The notes under the pieces: generated by a model | What the model saw: the letters and a program-made list of their open reading frames with translations, nothing else | Database searches by the model: none | Told to the model about the DNA's origin: nothing | Shown: positions 55,573 to 64,000 of the stretch, piece after piece | Layout of the letters: each line of letters begins with the position of its first letter | How positions within the stretch are numbered: the first letter of the stretch is position 1 | NCBI RefSeq assembly: GCF_000013625.1 | Contig: NC_009659.1 | Span: forward strand, 3,038,001-3,102,000 | Direction of reading: 5' to 3' | Length of the DNA: 64,000 nucleotides | From: Janthinobacterium sp. Marseille | GTDB taxonomy: Bacteria; Pseudomonadota; Gammaproteobacteria; Burkholderiales; Burkholderiaceae_D | Program-made: the position numbers and the translations under genes

Positions 55573-55887
55573 ATGCAAACGAAACCTACGCTACTCGATC
55601 TGCTGCGCAAACAGCCTGAGATGTATCTCCGCGATCTGCCGGAAACCATCCGCATCCCGGCCTTGGATGGCAGCCGCCCCGATGAGGTGGTGCGCCGCCT
55701 TGAAGACGCCACTATCGATGACGTGGCCTTCGCGATCCAAGGCCTTGAGTCTGAATCACGACTGATCCACCGCCGTCTGAGTGGTTTGCGTGACCTTTAC
55801 GAAATGGCCCGCAACCGTGGCGCGCTGGGTGTGACCACCGTCGCAGACGCATTCATCGACCTCAGCACCAAGGAGGTCGTGAAATGA
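55573..55887 (+). CDS. Small early phage protein
   Basis: The 104-residue product (LLDLLRKQPEMYLRDLPETIRIPALDGSRPDEVVRRLEDATIDDVAFAIQGLESES) is helical with no catalytic motif. It has an AGGAG upstream and overlaps the AAA ATPase start by four bases, so it is made with the ATPase. It might be an ATPase accessory or loader factor. The family is not recognised. Confidence 0.66.
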   Translation: MQTKPTLLDLLRKQPEMYLRDLPETIRIPALDGSRPDEVVRRLEDATIDDVAFAIQGLESESRLIHRRLSGLRDLYEMARNRGALGVTTVADAFIDLSTKEVVK

Positions 55888-56759
55888 GTCTCCCCATCAT
55901 TACCGCAGACCAGCGCCTGGCTGAGCGCCGTGGCGTCAAAGGTGTTCTCGTCGGCAAGAGTGGCATCGGAAAAACATCGCAACTCTGGACTCTGAAACCG
56001 ACGGCTACGTTGTTCTTTGATCTCGAGGCCGGGGATCTGGCCGTAGAGGGCTGGGCTGGGGACACGATCCGTCCCCGCACTTGGCAGGAGTGTCGCGATT
56101 TCGCCGTTTTCATCGGCGGCCCGAACCCAGCATTGCGCGACGACCAGCCTTACAGCCAAGCCCACTTCGATGCCGTGTGCGCACGCTTCGGCGCCCCGGC
56201 GGCGCTGGACAAGTACGACACCGTATTCGTTGACTCCATCACCGTGGCCGGACGCTTGTGCCTGCAGTGGTGCAAGGGTCAGCCACAGGCTTATTCGGAG
56301 AAGACTGGCAAGCCTGACAGCCGTGGTGCGTATGGGCTGATGGGCCAAGAAATGATCGGCTGGCTCACTCATTTGCAGCACACACGCGGCAAGAACGTGT
56401 GGTTCGTCGGCATTCTCAATGAGGCCCTGGACGATTTCAATCGGCGCGTTTTTTCGCTGCAGATTGATGGCTCCAAAACTGGCCTTGAGTTGCCAGGCAT
56501 CGTCGATGAAGTCGTCACCCTCGCCGAACTGAAGGCTGACGACGGCACCAGCTACCGCGCCTTTGTTTGCCACACGCTGAACGCTTGGTGTTTCCCAGCC
56601 AAAGACCGCTCCGGACGGCTCGATCCGATCGAGGAGCCACACCTCGGCCGTCTGATGGAAAAAATCGCCGGTCCTGCCAAGCCCGCTGCAGAGCGGCTCG
56701 ATTTCGCGCGTCCTGCGCCCGCCTCAATCCCCGAATCCATTTCAACTCAGGAGTCCTGA
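55884..56759 (+). CDS. Phage AAA_24-type nucleotide-binding protein
   Basis: The 291-residue protein has Walker A GKSGIGKT (residues 24-31) and a Walker B-like VFVDSITVAGR in the central part (about residue 112). A Walker-type QEMIGWLTHLQHTRGKNVWFVGILNE lies after it. Such AAA/RecA-fold ATPases precede the ssDNA-binding gene in many phage early operons and take part in recombination or replication. It overlaps its upstream neighbour and ends two bases before the candidate ssDNA-binding gene. The first-prophage copy lies left of the window. Confidence 0.85.
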   Translation: MSLPIITADQRLAERRGVKGVLVGKSGIGKTSQLWTLKPTATLFFDLEAGDLAVEGWAGDTIRPRTWQECRDFAVFIGGPNPALRDDQPYSQAHFDAVCARFGAPAALDKYDTVFVDSITVAGRLCLQWCKGQPQAYSEKTGKPDSRGAYGLMGQEMIGWLTHLQHTRGKNVWFVGILNEALDDFNRRVFSLQIDGSKTGLELPGIVDEVVTLAELKADDGTSYRAFVCHTLNAWCFPAKDRSGRLDPIEEPHLGRLMEKIAGPAKPAAERLDFARPAPASIPESISTQES

Positions 56760-56761
56760 TC

Positions 56762-57358
56762 ATGACCTATTTCGATTTCAATTCCGCGTCCGAACAAACC
56801 TCCTTCGACCTGATCCCCAAGGGCACGCTGGTGCGTGTCCGCATGACCGTCAAGCCGGGTGGCTTCGATGACGCATCGCAGGGCTGGACTGGCGGCTACG
56901 CCACGCGTAATGACAACACCGGATCGGTGTACCTGAACTGCGAGTTCGTCGTGATGGAAGGCGAATTCGCAAGGCGCAAGATGTGGTCGCTCATTGGTCT
57001 GCACAGTCCCAAAGGCCCTGAGTGGGCCAATATGGGCCGCACCTTCGTCAAGGCGATTCTCAATTCGGCTCGTGGCGTTCATCCCGGTGACAGCAGCCCC
57101 GCAGCACAGAATGCACGCCGTATCAGCGGATTTTCTGATCTGGACGGCATCGAGTTCCTCGGCAAAGTCGACTGGGACAAGGACCAGAACGGCCAGGACA
57201 AGTGCGTGATCAAGTCTGCGATCACGCCTGACCACAAGGATTACGCAGCGCTGATGGGCGGCACCGCTCAGCCCGCATCGACAGCCAATACTCCCAACGC
57301 CTATGCCCAAGCCACCGGCCGCGCCCCGATTCCGGGCCGTCCGAGCTGGGCTCAGTAA
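56762..57358 (+). CDS. Candidate phage ssDNA-binding protein (DUF669-like), copy 2
   Basis: The 198-residue product is homologous to 6-644, keeping FDLIPKGT, MTVKPGGFDD, GGYAT, RRKMWSLIGLHSPKGPEWANMGR, NSARGVHP and the C-terminal PGRPSWAQ. The C-terminal quarter is Ala/Thr/Pro-rich and probably flexible. It follows the AAA ATPase and precedes a DEAD-box helicase, so it belongs to the early replication operon. This copy marks the start of the gene-by-gene parallel between the two prophages. Confidence 0.65.
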   Translation: MTYFDFNSASEQTSFDLIPKGTLVRVRMTVKPGGFDDASQGWTGGYATRNDNTGSVYLNCEFVVMEGEFARRKMWSLIGLHSPKGPEWANMGRTFVKAILNSARGVHPGDSSPAAQNARRISGFSDLDGIEFLGKVDWDKDQNGQDKCVIKSAITPDHKDYAALMGGTAQPASTANTPNAYAQATGRAPIPGRPSWAQ

Positions 57359-57373
57359 CGGAGGGTCACGCTC

Positions 57374-59047
57374 ATGATGCTCCGTCCCCGCCAATCACTG
57401 TTGGTCGAACGCACCTTGTCTGCGCTCGATGAACACGGAAACACACTGGCCGTCGCACCGACGGGGTCGGGCAAGACCATCATGCTGTCGGCGGTGACCG
57501 GCAGCTTCTTGGTCGAACCCGATGCCAAGGCCTGCATCCTGGCGCATCGCACTGAACTCACTGGCCAAAACCGCGCCAAGTTCGAACGCGTGAATCCGGG
57601 CATGCAAACGTCGGTGTTCGACGCGAACGAAAAGTCCTGGCACGGCCAGGCCACGTTTGCGATGGTCCAGACCTTGTCGCGTCTGCCACATCTTGAGCAG
57701 ATGCCAACGCTGGATCTGCTCGTGATCGACGAGGCCCATCACGCCTCGTCGCCAAGCTACCGGGCGATCATTGATGCCGTGCGGACTCGCAATCCGAAAG
57801 CAGGCATCTGTGGATTGACCGCCACGCCGAACAGAGGAGACGGCAAGGGGCTGCGCGATGTCTTTTCGAACGTGGCCGACCAGATCACCCTGGGCGAGAT
57901 GATCGCTGCCGGACACCTCGTTTCGCCGCGCACCTTCGTCATTGACGTCGGCGTACAGGAGGCCCTCAAAAACGTCCGCAAGACGGCCATGGACTTTGAC
58001 ATGGACGAGGTCGCGTCGATTCTCGACAAGCGCCTGATTACCGAAGCCGTGATCAAGCATTGGAAAGAAAAGGCATCAACTCGCAAGACCATCATTTTCT
58101 GCTCAACGGTAGCCCACGCGCAAAACGTCTGCGATGCCTTCGTGGCATCAGGCGTACAGGCAGTGCTGATCTACGGCGATTTATCCGATGGTGAGCGTAA
58201 AGCGCGCTTGGCGGAGTACGAAACCGGGCGGGCTCAGGTGGTCGTCAACGTTGCGGTTTTGACTGAGGGCTACGACTACACGCCCACTGGTTGTGTGGTG
58301 TTGCTGCGACCCAGCTCCTACAAGTCCACCTTCATCCAGATGGTCGGACGCGGTCTGCGTACTGTCGATCCGCAGGAGTTTCCTGGCGTCATCAAATCAG
58401 ACTGCATCGTCTTGGACTTCGGTACAGCCAGTCTGATGCACGGTTCGTTGGAGCAAGAGGTCAATCTCGAAGGTCACCTTCACGACGGCGATGCGCCGAC
58501 CAAAGACTGTCCTGATTGCGGCGCGATCGTGCCGCTGGCATGCATGGAGTGCCCGCTGTGTGGCTACGTCTGGCAACGGCAGCCACAGGAATTTGGCGTG
58601 CTGTCCGATTTCATCATGAGCGAGATCGATCTGCTCAAGCGGTCCAATTTCCGCTGGTGCGATTTGTTTGGCAGCGACGATGCGCTGATGGCGACGGGCT
58701 TCAATGCTTGGGGTGGGATCTTCTTCCTCAATGGTCGCTGGCACGCTGTGGGTGGTGCGAAAGACGTACAGCCGCACCTGCTGGCTGTTGGTGAACGTAC
58801 TGTTTGCATGGCTAAGGCAGATGACTGGCTCAACGATCAGGAGACAGCTGACTCCGCACACAAGACCCGCCGCTGGCTGAACGAGCCGCCAACCCAAAAG
58901 CAGCTTCAATACCTGCCGCAGGCCATGCGTGCTGACTTCGGCATGACCCGCTATCAGGCGTCGACCCTGCTGTCCTTTCATTTCAACAAGTCGTCGATCC
59001 AGCGCCTGGTCATGGCAGCCAACGATGCCTATCGGGAGGCCGCGTGA
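57374..59047 (+). CDS. DEAD/DEAH-box SF2 helicase
   Basis: The 557-residue protein has APTGSGKT (residues 28-35), LLVIDEAHHASS (near 117), GLTATPNRGDGKGL (motif III) and NVAVLTEGYDYTPTGCVVLLRPSSYKSTFIQMVGRGLRT (motifs V/VI). A zinc ribbon follows (CPDCG near 379 and CPLCG near 397), plus an alpha-helical C-terminus. It unwinds DNA during phage replication or recombination. The corresponding slot in the first prophage holds a P63C protein. The start at 57374 has GGAGGG upstream; an ATG at 57377 is also possible. Confidence 0.9.
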   Translation: MMLRPRQSLLVERTLSALDEHGNTLAVAPTGSGKTIMLSAVTGSFLVEPDAKACILAHRTELTGQNRAKFERVNPGMQTSVFDANEKSWHGQATFAMVQTLSRLPHLEQMPTLDLLVIDEAHHASSPSYRAIIDAVRTRNPKAGICGLTATPNRGDGKGLRDVFSNVADQITLGEMIAAGHLVSPRTFVIDVGVQEALKNVRKTAMDFDMDEVASILDKRLITEAVIKHWKEKASTRKTIIFCSTVAHAQNVCDAFVASGVQAVLIYGDLSDGERKARLAEYETGRAQVVVNVAVLTEGYDYTPTGCVVLLRPSSYKSTFIQMVGRGLRTVDPQEFPGVIKSDCIVLDFGTASLMHGSLEQEVNLEGHLHDGDAPTKDCPDCGAIVPLACMECPLCGYVWQRQPQEFGVLSDFIMSEIDLLKRSNFRWCDLFGSDDALMATGFNAWGGIFFLNGRWHAVGGAKDVQPHLLAVGERTVCMAKADDWLNDQETADSAHKTRRWLNEPPTQKQLQYLPQAMRADFGMTRYQASTLLSFHFNKSSIQRLVMAANDAYREAA

Positions 59048-59466
59048 AATGTGCCGTCTGTTCACGAACCGCCAAAGGCTTCGGCTACTTCAATCCGCGC
59101 TTGCCGCGCAGCGATCCACGACGCTACTCGGATCGCTGGGTGTTCTGCTCTATGCGTTGCCAGAACGCCTTCTCGCGGCTGATGGAAAAAAGCGGAGGTC
59201 ACATGATCGATCCCAGTGACATGGAGCTTGCCGCGATGGCGTCGTGCCTGGCTCCGCTGGGTGACTACGTGGGATCGATCGGCATGCAGCGACCGCTGGC
59301 GGACTACCGCAAAGAGGAAGTGCTGATGCTGGTCGAGGTTGTAGTCACAGCCTATCAGGAGCACATGCTTGTCGAGCACGAACGCATAGCCGAAAAGGAT
59401 CGCGCATTTTTTGAGGAACGCCTATCGCGCCAGTGTCAACGTGCTTCGACGGGAGTGCCGTTCTGA
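59044..59466 (+). CDS. Zinc-finger phage protein, DUF6511-like, copy 2
   Basis: The 140-residue product is homologous to 1507-1983. It keeps CAVCSR and VFCSMRCQ (zinc ligands) and the MIDPSDMELAAM block. The GTG start overlaps the helicase stop by four bases. The spacing and order (before the nuclease gene) are the same as in the first prophage, which supports a real and conserved function. Confidence 0.65.
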   Translation: MKCAVCSRTAKGFGYFNPRLPRSDPRRYSDRWVFCSMRCQNAFSRLMEKSGGHMIDPSDMELAAMASCLAPLGDYVGSIGMQRPLADYRKEEVLMLVEVVVTAYQEHMLVEHERIAEKDRAFFEERLSRQCQRASTGVPF

Positions 59467-60221
59467 TGCTGGACTTCAATCACCGCCCCAAGATACAGGA
59501 GCAGATCGGCGAGCTGATCGATGCCGCATTGCGCCAGCAGCGTGATAGGCAAGCGCCGCGCAAGTACCTCGGTGCGTCTAGGTTGGGCGTTGCTTGCGAG
59601 CGCGCTTTGCAATACGAGTATCTGCAAACCCCCGTCGATCCTGGCCGCGACCTGCCAGGCCGCGTGCTGCGCATCTTTGAGGTCGGACACACCCTAGAAG
59701 ATCTGGCCATCCGTTGGCTACGCATGGCCGGATTCGACCTTTACACGCAGAGAGCCAGCGGCGGTCAGTTCGGCTTTTCCGTCGCGGGCGGTCGCATTCA
59801 GGGACACATCGACGGTGTCTTGAATGGTGGCCCCACCGAGCTTGGCATGGCTTATCCCGCCCTGTGGGAGTGCAAGACCATGAACGACAAGTCCTGGCGG
59901 GACACGGTCAAGCACGGCGTCAGCAAATCCAAACCGGTATATGCCGCGCAGATGGCCATCTACCAAGCCTACATGGAAGCCAGCATTCCGGGCATTTCTG
60001 CGAACCCTGCATTGTTTACCGCCATCAACAAGGACTCTGAAGAGATCTGGTTCGAGCTGGTGCCATTCGACGGCGGCCTGGCGCAAAGGATGTCAGATCG
60101 TGCGGTTCGGGTGATCACGGCCACGGACAGCCAAGACCTGTTGCCGCGCCATGCCACCACGCCAACGCATGTTGAGTGCAAGTTCTGTCTGTGGCAGGAC
60201 CGCTGCTGGAGGTCGACATGA
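59466..60221 (+). CDS. PD-(D/E)XK nuclease, Cas4/RecB-like, copy 2
   Basis: The 251-residue product keeps the nuclease residues of its homologue at 1980-2717: GHIDGV, ALWECKT (E-x-K), KPVYAAQMAIYQAY and a C-terminal CKFCLWQDRCW. The ATG at 59466 shares its base with the previous stop (TGATG). Its role is as in copy 1, DNA end processing in phage replication or recombination. Confidence 0.83.
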   Translation: MLDFNHRPKIQEQIGELIDAALRQQRDRQAPRKYLGASRLGVACERALQYEYLQTPVDPGRDLPGRVLRIFEVGHTLEDLAIRWLRMAGFDLYTQRASGGQFGFSVAGGRIQGHIDGVLNGGPTELGMAYPALWECKTMNDKSWRDTVKHGVSKSKPVYAAQMAIYQAYMEASIPGISANPALFTAINKDSEEIWFELVPFDGGLAQRMSDRAVRVITATDSQDLLPRHATTPTHVECKFCLWQDRCWRST

Positions 60222-62419
60222 TGACCGACAACATCATCTGGCTCGATTTCAATGACGCGCCCGAGCAGCGCGACGAGCTGGTCTCCGACACCGATGTGCT
60301 ACGAGTAGGAGTATTGGATAGTCTCGAGGCTGTCCTTCACTACCTCTTTCCGCAGGGACGCATCCGGGGTGGCAAGTTCTACGTGGGCGACGTCGACGGT
60401 AACGCTGGTAAGAGCCTGGTGGTTGAGCTTGACGGTCCACGGCGCGGTCTATGGAAAGACTTTTCCACCGATGAGGGTGGCGATGTCATTGATCTGTGGG
60501 CGCGTTCGCAGGGACGCTCCGCTCGGCATGACTTTCCAAGGCTGGCAGCCGAGATCCGCCAGTGGCTGGGCATCGTGTCGCACTCACACTCGCACTCGCA
60601 GTCTGTCGTCCGCCAACCCGCTCGTACCAATGCAGTCGACGAGCTCGGCCCGTATACAGCGAAATGGGATTACCTGACGCCAGACGGGCAACTGATCGCC
60701 TGCGTCTATCGCTATGACCCGCCGTCAGGCAAGGAGTACCGGCCATGGGATGTCCGTGCCCGTATGTGGCGAGCGCCCGATCCGCGTCCGCTCTACAACC
60801 TCCCCGCAGTGTCCAAGGCCAAGCAGGTGATTTTGGTCGAGGGTGAAAAATGCGCTGATGCATTGATCGCAGCAGGCATCGTGGCGACCACCGCCATGAA
60901 CGGAGCCAAAGCGCCTATCGATAAAACGGACTGGCTACCCTTGGCCGGTAAGTCGGTAGTGATCTGGCCGGATCGGGACGCGCCGGGCTGGGACTACGCC
61001 GAAAACGCTGCGCGAGCTTGCGTGGCTGCCGGTTGCGCCTCCGTGGTGATCCTAGTTCCGCCCACGACCAAACCAGAGAAATGGGACGCTGCTGATGCGG
61101 TCGCGGAAGGCTTCGATTGCGCGACGATGATTGCCCAAGGCGAACGCCGTGTGGTGAAAGCTGCGGCTCCATCGCTACCCACGTTCACGCTGGGCGCACT
61201 GCTCGACGATGATTCACCGCTGCCACCTGACCTGATCTCGCCGCGCGTGCTTACCCCCGGCGGCATGCTGGTGTTTGGCGGTGCACCGAAGGTTGGCAAG
61301 AGCGACTTCCTGTTGTCGTGGCTCGCGCACATGGCTGCTGGCGCGACCTTTCTGGACATGCGCCCACCCCGGCCACTGCGGGTGTTCTATTTACAAGCCG
61401 AGGTGCAATACCACTACCTACGCGAACGCGTGAAGGACGTGCGGCTGCCATCCCACCGGCTGCTTGAAGCACGCGACAACTTCGTTGCCACCTCGCAACT
61501 GCACATGGTGCTGGATGACGCGGGCCTGGCCCAAATCATTCCTGCAATCGCGAACGCGTTTAGGGGCTTACCTCCCGACATCATTGCCATCGACCCGATC
61601 CGCAACCTGTTCGATGGCGGGGACGCAGGCGGCGAGAACGACAACGGCGCGATGCTGTTTTTTCTGTCGCAGCGGGTGGAAAGAATTCGTCAGGAGGTGA
61701 ACCCGGATGCCGGAGTCGTCCTCGCCCACCACACCAAGAAGCTCGGGAAAAAGCAGTTCGAAGAAGACCCGTTCCAGGCATTGGCCGGTGCTGGGAGTCT
61801 GCGCGGCTACTACTCAAGCGGGATGGTGCTGTACCGCCCAGACGAGTCTCGCAGTACGCGCCAGCTCATCTTCGAATTACGCAATGGCCCCGGCATCCCC
61901 CTCAAACACGTGGACAAAATCCACGGCGAATGGCGCGAGGTGGATTCCAGTGAGCGTCTGGTCATGCAGGAATACGGGCAACGTCTGGACGCCGAACGTC
62001 GCCGCAAATGCGATGTGATCCTGCAGATCCTATTCGACGAATCCGCCAACGGACGCTGCTACACCGCCAACCAGTTCGCAGAAGCCTTTGAGGGCAAAGC
62101 AGGTCTCGGTGGTGAACGCACGATCCGCGACCGCCTCTCTGCGCTCGCGACACAGGGCTATATCAAGTATTTCCGCAATGCATCGGATTACGGGCTGCAG
62201 CCTGCCCGCACCAAGTTCGGCTACCTGTGTGTCGAGGGCATGGTCCTGCGTTCGGTTATTGGCGAGCCTGATCCAAACACCGGCGAACTACCGACGCGCG
62301 AGGTCGCAGTACTGCCCACCCATTTCAAATGCCTGCAGTCGGGGGCCGCATTGCCGGTCGAAAACCCCGAAGTGTGGGTTTACCAAGATGACATCAACGA
62401 TTCGCAGGAGCCCGCATGA
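60218..62419 (+). CDS. Primase-RecA-fold helicase (RepA-like)
   Basis: The 733-residue product shares its N-terminal half with the first prophage's primase (LRVGVLDSLEAVLHYLFPQGRIRGGKFYVGDVDG, then a TOPRIM-like VILVEGEKCADALIAAG ... VVIWPDRDAPGWDYA). The C-terminal half is a RepA/AAA_25-type helicase: VFGGAPKVGKSD near residues 353-362 and DIIAIDPIRNLFDGGDAGGENDN. A winged-helix-like end (SANGRCYTANQFAEAFEGK) follows. The ATG overlaps the nuclease stop. The fused primase has thus received a different helicase from the SF3 type at 2971-5247. Confidence 0.86.
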   Translation: MMTDNIIWLDFNDAPEQRDELVSDTDVLRVGVLDSLEAVLHYLFPQGRIRGGKFYVGDVDGNAGKSLVVELDGPRRGLWKDFSTDEGGDVIDLWARSQGRSARHDFPRLAAEIRQWLGIVSHSHSHSQSVVRQPARTNAVDELGPYTAKWDYLTPDGQLIACVYRYDPPSGKEYRPWDVRARMWRAPDPRPLYNLPAVSKAKQVILVEGEKCADALIAAGIVATTAMNGAKAPIDKTDWLPLAGKSVVIWPDRDAPGWDYAENAARACVAAGCASVVILVPPTTKPEKWDAADAVAEGFDCATMIAQGERRVVKAAAPSLPTFTLGALLDDDSPLPPDLISPRVLTPGGMLVFGGAPKVGKSDFLLSWLAHMAAGATFLDMRPPRPLRVFYLQAEVQYHYLRERVKDVRLPSHRLLEARDNFVATSQLHMVLDDAGLAQIIPAIANAFRGLPPDIIAIDPIRNLFDGGDAGGENDNGAMLFFLSQRVERIRQEVNPDAGVVLAHHTKKLGKKQFEEDPFQALAGAGSLRGYYSSGMVLYRPDESRSTRQLIFELRNGPGIPLKHVDKIHGEWREVDSSERLVMQEYGQRLDAERRRKCDVILQILFDESANGRCYTANQFAEAFEGKAGLGGERTIRDRLSALATQGYIKYFRNASDYGLQPARTKFGYLCVEGMVLRSVIGEPDPNTGELPTREVAVLPTHFKCLQSGAALPVENPEVWVYQDDINDSQEPA

Positions 62420-63192
62420 ATACGCACAGCCAAGTTGGCAAGACGGTTGCCAACATTCCCCCGATTTTCGGAGACGTTGGCAAGTTGGAAAGCGCCCGCC
62501 AACTTCAAGCCCATACAAATCAAGAAGATGCAGCGTTGTCGGCAAATTGGCAAGTTGGCAGTGCTGCCAATTTGCCAACTAGCCCAGACCCGCATGGTTG
62601 CTGGGTTTTCGATGATTCTGAAGTTGGCGAAAACTCCCCCTCCTACTACGTAGGAGAGGGAACTGACGTTCCCTCTGACCTACGTGGAGGGTCTTACGGT
62701 GGTTCGGATGGAAAAGCGTGCCCGGGTGGTCTGCCCTCAATCCTGGCATTGGATCTGGGCACCACCACCGGCTGGGCACTACGCGGGCGTGACGGCACCA
62801 TCTGCAGCAGCAGCGAGGCTTTCAAACCACAGCGCTTTGAAGGCGGCGGCATGCGATATCTGCGCTTCAAACGCTGGCTCACCGAAATCAAGCAATCCTG
62901 CGATGGCATCGACGCGGTGTTTTTCGAGGAAGTCCGTCGGCACGCTGGCGTCGACGCTGCCCACGCTTATGGCGGCTTTATGGCCCATCTCACGGCTTGG
63001 TGCGAGCACCACAAGATCCCCTACCAGGGCGTTCCGGTCGGAACGATCAAGAAGCACGCCACCGGCAAGGGCAACGCAAGCAAGGACGAGATGATCGGTG
63101 CAATGCGCCAACGTGGCTTCCAGCCCGGTGATGACAACGAGTCCGACGCGCTGGCAATCCTGCTGTGGGCCATTGAGACACAGGAGGTGTGA
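62416..63192 (+). CDS. RuvC-like Holliday junction resolvase, copy 2
   Basis: The C-terminal 160 residues match 5384-5866: ILALDLGTTTGWAL, VFFEEVRRH and DDNESDALAIL give the RuvC acidic set. The first 95 residues are an extension rich in repeated VGKLE/NWQVG sequence, encoded by DNA full of inverted repeats (62434-62680). The ATG at 62416 overlaps the helicase stop by four bases; a later start near the RuvC domain is possible, though no strong internal ribosome binding site was chosen. Confidence 0.83.
   Translation: MNTHSQVGKTVANIPPIFGDVGKLESARQLQAHTNQEDAALSANWQVGSAANLPTSPDPHGCWVFDDSEVGENSPSYYVGEGTDVPSDLRGGSYGGSDGKACPGGLPSILALDLGTTTGWALRGRDGTICSSSEAFKPQRFEGGGMRYLRFKRWLTEIKQSCDGIDAVFFEEVRRHAGVDAAHAYGGFMAHLTAWCEHHKIPYQGVPVGTIKKHATGKGNASKDEMIGAMRQRGFQPGDDNESDALAILLWAIETQEV
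62434..62680. repeat. Cluster of inverted repeats; candidate replication origin
   Basis: The cluster includes GTTGGCAA/TTGCCAAC (62434-62454), GTTGGCAAGTTGG (62476-62488), the perfect 12-base pair GGCAAATTGGCA/TGCCAATTTGCC (62541-62552 and 62565-62576), CTCCTAC/GTAGGAG (62640-62656) and AGAGGGAAC/GTTCCCTCT (62655-62663 and 62668-62676). It lies downstream of the primase-helicase gene, inside the 5' part of the resolvase reading frame. The density of TTGGCAA-type sites resembles iterons or a P4-type origin. Confidence 0.58.
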
Positions 63193-63193
63193 C

Positions 63194-63406
63194 ATGAAGG
63201 TTCCGACACCACGCTATCAGAGTCCGCTGGGGCGGCTTCAACCAGAGTCGCGCCCCGATCCCGAGCAAGTCAAACGCGAAGGCTGGCGAGACCAACACAT
63301 CCTGGTTGTATCGCCCGAAGACGACCGACTTGATTGGGTAGAACGTGAGCTGCTGCGCCGGATCGGCGATCGCCTGTACGGAGAGAAAGGAGTCCGCCAT
63401 GGCTGA
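63194..63406 (+). CDS. Small conserved phage protein, copy 2
   Basis: The 70-residue product is the homologue of 5868-6071, keeping LGRLQPES, REGWRDQHILVV and LDWVERELLRRIGDRLYG. It begins two bases after the resolvase stop with GGAGGTG as its ribosome binding site. The start is identical in context to the first copy, which supports it as a real gene. Confidence 0.75.
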   Translation: MKVPTPRYQSPLGRLQPESRPDPEQVKREGWRDQHILVVSPEDDRLDWVERELLRRIGDRLYGEKGVRHG

Positions 63407-63803
63407 ATGGACAGTCGAAACCGTCGCGGATCGGTTCATTGAAGCTGCACGTACCGCCCACCGCCTGCCGCCCGTACGGGTGCAAGGCCACTTCAACTGC
63501 TGGCCTACCATCGTTCGCATGCCATGGGAAAACATGGGCGAAGAACCATCGTCACGCTATTACCCGCCAGACCCAGCATCGGTCGAACGGATGTTGGAGA
63601 CCATGCAATGGGTGTTGTGGCTTGAGGAGGAGCAGCGCCATCTGGTCTGGATGCGGGCGCAACGGTACCCGTGGAAGGATATCTGTTGCCGCTTTGCCTG
63701 TGACCGAACGACCGCATGGCGTCGTTGGGAAAAGGCCCTGACAGTCGTCGTCACCCAATTGCAAGCAGTGAGGGAGCACCGAGTGGGTCACAAACTTCGT
63801 TGA
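63399..63803 (+). CDS. DUF6362-like phage protein, copy 2
   Basis: The 134-residue product is homologous to 6064-6480: RLPPVRVQGHFNCWP, MLETMQWVLWLEEEQRHLVWMRAQRYPWKDI and FACDRTTAWRRWEKAL. The ATG at 63399 has GAAAGGAG upstream. It ends the early operon as in the first prophage. A regulator of late genes is the best guess from place and from the HTH-like end. Confidence 0.64.
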   Translation: MAEWTVETVADRFIEAARTAHRLPPVRVQGHFNCWPTIVRMPWENMGEEPSSRYYPPDPASVERMLETMQWVLWLEEEQRHLVWMRAQRYPWKDICCRFACDRTTAWRRWEKALTVVVTQLQAVREHRVGHKLR

Positions 63804-64000
63804 CGTTTCATGCAGTTTCGAGCGCATGTAAAGCCGCTCGTACTCGTGCGTACCGATGCGAACTCCGACCACTTTTAGGCATGCAACATCTGGAGGTTTT
63901 TTCGCTAGTATTACGGCTAATCTTGCGAGCATTGGGTGCGTGCAGGCCACGGAGCGATCTGTGGCCTTCGTCGTTTCTGGCTCGCGATGGCCAGATCGAA
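63804..64000. other. Non-coding end of window after the early operon
   Basis: No gene is seen. This corresponds to the regulatory gap after the first prophage's early operon (6481-6875), but the sequence is not the same and no terminator hairpin is obvious before the window ends. Confidence 0.4.

Noticed and set aside
62434..62680. A CRISPR array, because of repeated TTGGCAA units.
   Set aside because: The units are short, irregularly spaced and mostly inverted pairs inside a coding frame, with no constant repeat-spacer length.

Overview
The window is high-GC proteobacterial DNA. The compact phage operons, ATGA/TGATG gene junctions and protein types suggest a betaproteobacterial host, although no chromosomal housekeeping gene is present to confirm this. 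It appears to hold parts of two related prophages lying head to tail, separated by a large defence island.

Region 1 (about 1-6480, plus strand) is the end of an early/replication operon: a candidate ssDNA-binding protein, a P63C protein, a zinc-finger protein, a Cas4/RecB-like nuclease, a small HTH protein, a primase-SF3 helicase, a RuvC-like resolvase and two small conserved proteins. A non-coding stretch with two strong terminators follows (6481-6875). Next come two ParB-methyltransferase fusions (6876-9565) and a short minus-strand accessory block (9529-10811). Region 2 (10917-32592, plus strand) is a lambda/siphovirus-type late operon: terminase, gpW, portal, S49 protease with internal scaffold start, decoration and major capsid proteins, tail completion, tail tube, frameshifted tail chaperone, tape measure, tail tip and a gpJ-like protein. 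It also carries a glycosyltransferase-like gene and the lysis genes.

Region 3 (32609-45273, minus strand) is one continuous defence operon. A WYL-domain regulator is followed by a SNF2-type helicase, a DUF1156 DNA methylase and a DUF499 ATPase, the gene set known as Hma. A complete Thoeris system follows (SIR2-STALD ThsA, DUF1863 ThsB and a second TIR protein). Most junctions overlap or are separated by only a few bases. Region 4 (45440-45675) holds a hairpin-rich, terminator-ended segment with tmRNA/tRNA-like ends, which may mark the prophage junction.

Region 5 (45950-52303, minus strand) carries a Sel1-repeat protein, a four-gene serine recombinase/DUF2924 cassette, an alpha-helical protein of unknown function, an ImmA-type metallopeptidase and an XRE repressor. 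A divergent promoter with a palindromic operator then leads into region 6 (52509-63803, plus strand). This begins with an unrecognised two-gene unit closed by a terminator, followed by the early operon of the second prophage. From 56762 onwards it parallels positions 6-6480 gene by gene, but the second gene and the helicase half of the primase-helicase have been exchanged. In both copies, dense inverted repeats between helicase and resolvase are candidates for replication origins. The structural genes of the second prophage would lie beyond the window.
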